The notes below the pieces were generated by a model. That model made no database searches. It worked only from the letters and a program-made list of their open reading frames with translations, and had not been told where the DNA came from. Both the position numbers and the translations under genes were made by a program. Shown here one piece after another: positions 42,398 through 44,366 of a DNA stretch of 44,366 nucleotides (position 1 is its first letter; each line of letters starts with the position of its first letter). The stretch lies in NCBI RefSeq assembly GCF_004405105.1, contig NZ_SORW01000018.1, forward strand, positions 1-44,366, written 5' to 3'. This DNA comes from Jeotgalibacillus sp. R-1-5s-1 (GTDB lineage Bacteria > Bacillota > Bacilli > Bacillales > Jeotgalibacillaceae).

Positions 42398-43184
42398 ATG
42401 GTCCCGCATTTACTTAGCAGTTGTCTTTTTGATTTTATACGCACCTATTTTTTACTTAATGTTTTATTCGTTTAACAGCGGAGAGAATATGTACGGCTTT
42501 GAAGGGTTCACATTGGACTGGTATCGTGCTGTTTTCTCTGACACGAGATTGTTAATTATCGTGCTGAATACCGTCATCATTGCCCTGCTGTCAGCGGTCA
42601 TTTCAACGATTATAGGTGTGTTTGGCGCACTTGCGATTATGTATGTGAAGCAGCAGCGGATGAAAAACACTTTGCTGTCGCTGAATAACGTATTAATTGT
42701 CAGCCCGGATGTCATCATTGGTGCGTCGTTTTTGATTCTATTCACAATTATCGGGATCCGCCTTGGATTCACCTCTGTCTTACTGGCACACATCGCATTT
42801 AGTGTGCCGATTGTGGTCATCATGGTGCTTCCAAAACTTCAGGAAATGAGCCCGACGCTGATTGATGCAGCACGAGATCTTGGCGCTAGCCGCTTTGAAG
42901 TCCTGTCGAAGGTTGTGATTCCCTACATTACACCTGGTATCTTTGCGGGATTTTTCATGGCGCTGACCTACTCACTTGATGACTTTGCTGTCACGTTTTT
43001 TGTGACGGGCAATGGATTCTCAACACTGTCAGTTGAAATTTACTCTCTTGCCAGACAGGGAATTTCCCTTCAGATTAACGCTTTATCCACATTGATTTTC
43101 TTTGTCACGCTGGCGCTGGTCATTGGCTATTACTTTATCAGTAAACGCAGTGGCGGACTGGTAGGAATGGGGGTTCGTAAATAA
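42381..43184 (+). CDS. potC: Spermidine/putrescine ABC transporter permease
   Basis: 267 residues with about six membrane helices and the EAA loop SPTLIDAARDLGASRFEVLSKVVIPYI. The N-terminus (IYLAVVFLILYAPIFYLMFYSFN) is typical of PotC. It overlaps potB by 17 bp and shares one base with the potD start (TAATG). It forms the heterodimeric channel with PotB. Confidence 0.94.
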   Translation: MTKKLKWSRIYLAVVFLILYAPIFYLMFYSFNSGENMYGFEGFTLDWYRAVFSDTRLLIIVLNTVIIALLSAVISTIIGVFGALAIMYVKQQRMKNTLLSLNNVLIVSPDVIIGASFLILFTIIGIRLGFTSVLLAHIAFSVPIVVIMVLPKLQEMSPTLIDAARDLGASRFEVLSKVVIPYITPGIFAGFFMALTYSLDDFAVTFFVTGNGFSTLSVEIYSLARQGISLQINALSTLIFFVTLALVIGYYFISKRSGGLVGMGVRK

Positions 43185-44257
43185 TGGCAAAACTCATTCG
43201 TATTTTTGGTATCGTGACAGTCATTGCGCTGGTATTACTCGTGGTAGTGGATCGTCTTGATGCTTCCCAGGGAGGCGGTGGCGGCAGCAATACGCTGACT
43301 GTTTTTAACTGGGGAGATTACATTGATGAAGAGCTGATCACCAAATTTGAAGAAGAAACCGGCATTCGTGTGATTTACGAAACATTTGATTCGAACGAAG
43401 CCATGCTGACAAAAATTGAGCAGGGCGGAACGACGTATGATATCGCAGTCCCGTCTGAGTACACGATTGATAAAATGATTGAGGATGATCTGCTGATCGA
43501 GCTTGATCACAGTCAACTGCCGAATATGGAGTATCTGAACCCTGACTTTATGGACCTGTCCTTTGATCCGGGCAATGCCTATTCCATCCCGTATTTCTGG
43601 GGAACAGTCGGCATCGTTTACAACAGGGAGATGGTTGGACGCGAGCTGACAAGCTGGGACGACCTTTGGGCGGACGACCTCCGCAATGATATTCTCCTTG
43701 TAGACGGCGCACGTGAAATTATGGGAATGGGCTTAAACAGTCTCGGTTACTCTTTGAATACAAAAGAAGAGTCAGAGCTTTTAGAAGCCCAGGAAAAGCT
43801 TCAAACCCTTTCTCCAAATATCAAAGCGATTGTCGGGGACGAGATCAAAATGCTGATTGGAAACGGCGAAGCGGCACTCGGTGTCGTCTGGTCCGGTGAA
43901 GCAGCTGAGATCATGTATGAAAATGAAGACCTCGACTATGTTGTGCCGGAAGAAGGCTCCAATCTCTGGTTTGATAATATGGTCATTCCGAAAACAGCGG
44001 ATAATGTTGAAGGAGCCCACCAGTTTATCAACTTCATGCTGGACCCTGAAAATGCTGCTCAGAACGCAGAATACGTTGGCTACTCCACGCCAAGCGAAGC
44101 AGGCTATGAGCTGCTGCCTCCTGAGGTAGCAGAAGATGAGCGTTTTTATCCGCCAGAGGAAGTAACAGAACGTCTTGAAGTATACGAAAACCTCGGACCG
44201 GAGTGGCTCGGTCGTTACAATGAACTGTTTTTGGAATTTAAGATGAATTTGAGATAA
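43184..44257 (+). CDS. potD: Spermidine/putrescine-binding protein
   Basis: A 357-residue extracytoplasmic polyamine-binding protein with LTVFNWGDYIDEELITKFEE at the mature start. The polyamine site includes Trp and Asp/Glu residues such as SIPYFWGTVGIVYNREM and VVWSGEAAEIM. It has an N-terminal hydrophobic segment (about 5-23) but no lipobox Cys: a glycine-rich stretch (SQGGGGGSN) follows, so anchoring would be by an uncleaved helix rather than lipid. Translation is coupled to potC through TAATG. The IS3-type terminus begins 21 bp after its stop. Confidence 0.93.
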   Translation: MAKLIRIFGIVTVIALVLLVVVDRLDASQGGGGGSNTLTVFNWGDYIDEELITKFEEETGIRVIYETFDSNEAMLTKIEQGGTTYDIAVPSEYTIDKMIEDDLLIELDHSQLPNMEYLNPDFMDLSFDPGNAYSIPYFWGTVGIVYNREMVGRELTSWDDLWADDLRNDILLVDGAREIMGMGLNSLGYSLNTKEESELLEAQEKLQTLSPNIKAIVGDEIKMLIGNGEAALGVVWSGEAAEIMYENEDLDYVVPEEGSNLWFDNMVIPKTADNVEGAHQFINFMLDPENAAQNAEYVGYSTPSEAGYELLPPEVAEDERFYPPEEVTERLEVYENLGPEWLGRYNELFLEFKMNLR

Positions 44258-44278
44258 GTAAGAGAAACCGATCAGATC

Positions 44279-44366
44279 TGAACTGCACCCTGTCAAGTAG
44301 ACAGTAAAAAAGAAAAAAGGTTAGAACTACGCTACGGCCTGGTACCGGTACTCCATCGGTGCCAGG
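44279..44366 (-). mobile_element. Right end of an IS3-family insertion sequence (partial)
   Basis: TGAACTGCACCC followed by TGTCAAGTAGACAGT (44279-44305) has the look of an IS3-family terminal inverted repeat with 5'-TG, next to the tail of a transposase gene. The element runs off the window edge, so its group, its full length and its target duplication cannot be determined. Confidence 0.75.
44327..44366 (-). CDS. IS3-family transposase OrfB, C-terminal fragment
   Basis: Read on the minus strand the last codons give LAPMEYRYQAVA and stop, the usual end of IS3-family OrfB integrases (compare the common LSPxEYR motif). Only 12 residues are in the window; the DDE catalytic core lies beyond the edge. 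Confidence 0.7.
   Translation of the reverse strand, partial: LAPMEYRYQAVA

Overview
The window reads as a chromosomal segment of a low-GC Gram-positive bacterium of the order Bacillales. Most genes have AGGAGG-type ribosome binding sites, and GTG and TTG starts are common. Many products closely resemble Bacillus or Staphylococcus families: MetI/MetC behind an S-box, PpaC, CwlK, RsbR, CstR, CadC/CadA, FusB, DUF4003, PotABCD and a Bmr/NorA-type MFS pump. The intergenic palindromic repeats are of a kind common in Bacillaceae and Planococcaceae. A Jeotgalibacillus-like or planococcal host is my guess, not something the sequence proves.

Layout. 1-400: two inverted copies of a structured repeat (family A). 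0.4-4.8 kb: a short Spo0M-like protein, an MFS transporter, an RsbR stressosome paralogue and a chemoreceptor. 4.9-6.6 kb: a persulfide-responsive sulfur module (CstR, DsrE-family protein, TauE exporter) with two operators. 6.6-9.2 kb: the cadCA metal-efflux operon. 9.2-14.2 kb: a probable resistance operon made of an ABC-F ribosome-protection protein behind a long attenuator leader, a GNAT/pentapeptide-repeat fusion, a second GNAT and an asparagine synthetase. 14.2-20 kb: a PAT-type acetyltransferase, a VOC protein, a divergent MurE paralogue, an unrecognised protein, a HAD phosphatase and a Dph6-like ATP pyrophosphatase, separated by repeats. 20-28.5 kb: CwlK and Nei, a degenerate M50-like membrane protein, an AEC transporter, a lactonase, a Bmr/NorA-type pump, PpaC and a cysteine-free uracil-DNA glycosylase. 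28.9-33.1 kb: a yybP-ykoY (Mn2+) riboswitch controlling a cation exchanger, an amino-acid ABC permease with its binding lipoprotein, and a Gfo/Idh oxidoreductase. 33.3-35.7 kb: FusB-type EF-G-binding protein, DUF4003 protein and a class I glutamine amidotransferase. 35.7-36.6 kb: a candidate Fur-controlled small RNA, family B repeats and a 21-bp periodic array. 36.6-40 kb: SAM-I riboswitch, metI, metC and an SDR. 40.1-44.3 kb: a chimeric A+B repeat and potABCD. 44.28 kb to the end: the terminus of an IS3-family element with the last codons of its transposase.

The observations I rate highest are (i) a putative Fur-box-controlled, C-rich small RNA at about 35712-35880; (ii) a three-way attenuator in front of the ABC-F gene, whose promoter overlaps the cadA stop codon; (iii) intergenic arrays with an exact 21-bp period whose unit sequence differs between loci; (iv) family A repeats whose outer stems differ between copies yet stay self-complementary; and (v) protein oddities: a MurE paralogue without the DNPR motif, an M50-like protein with HQLGH in place of HExxH, and a GNAT-pentapeptide fusion. 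All assignments come from reading the sequence; no database search was run.
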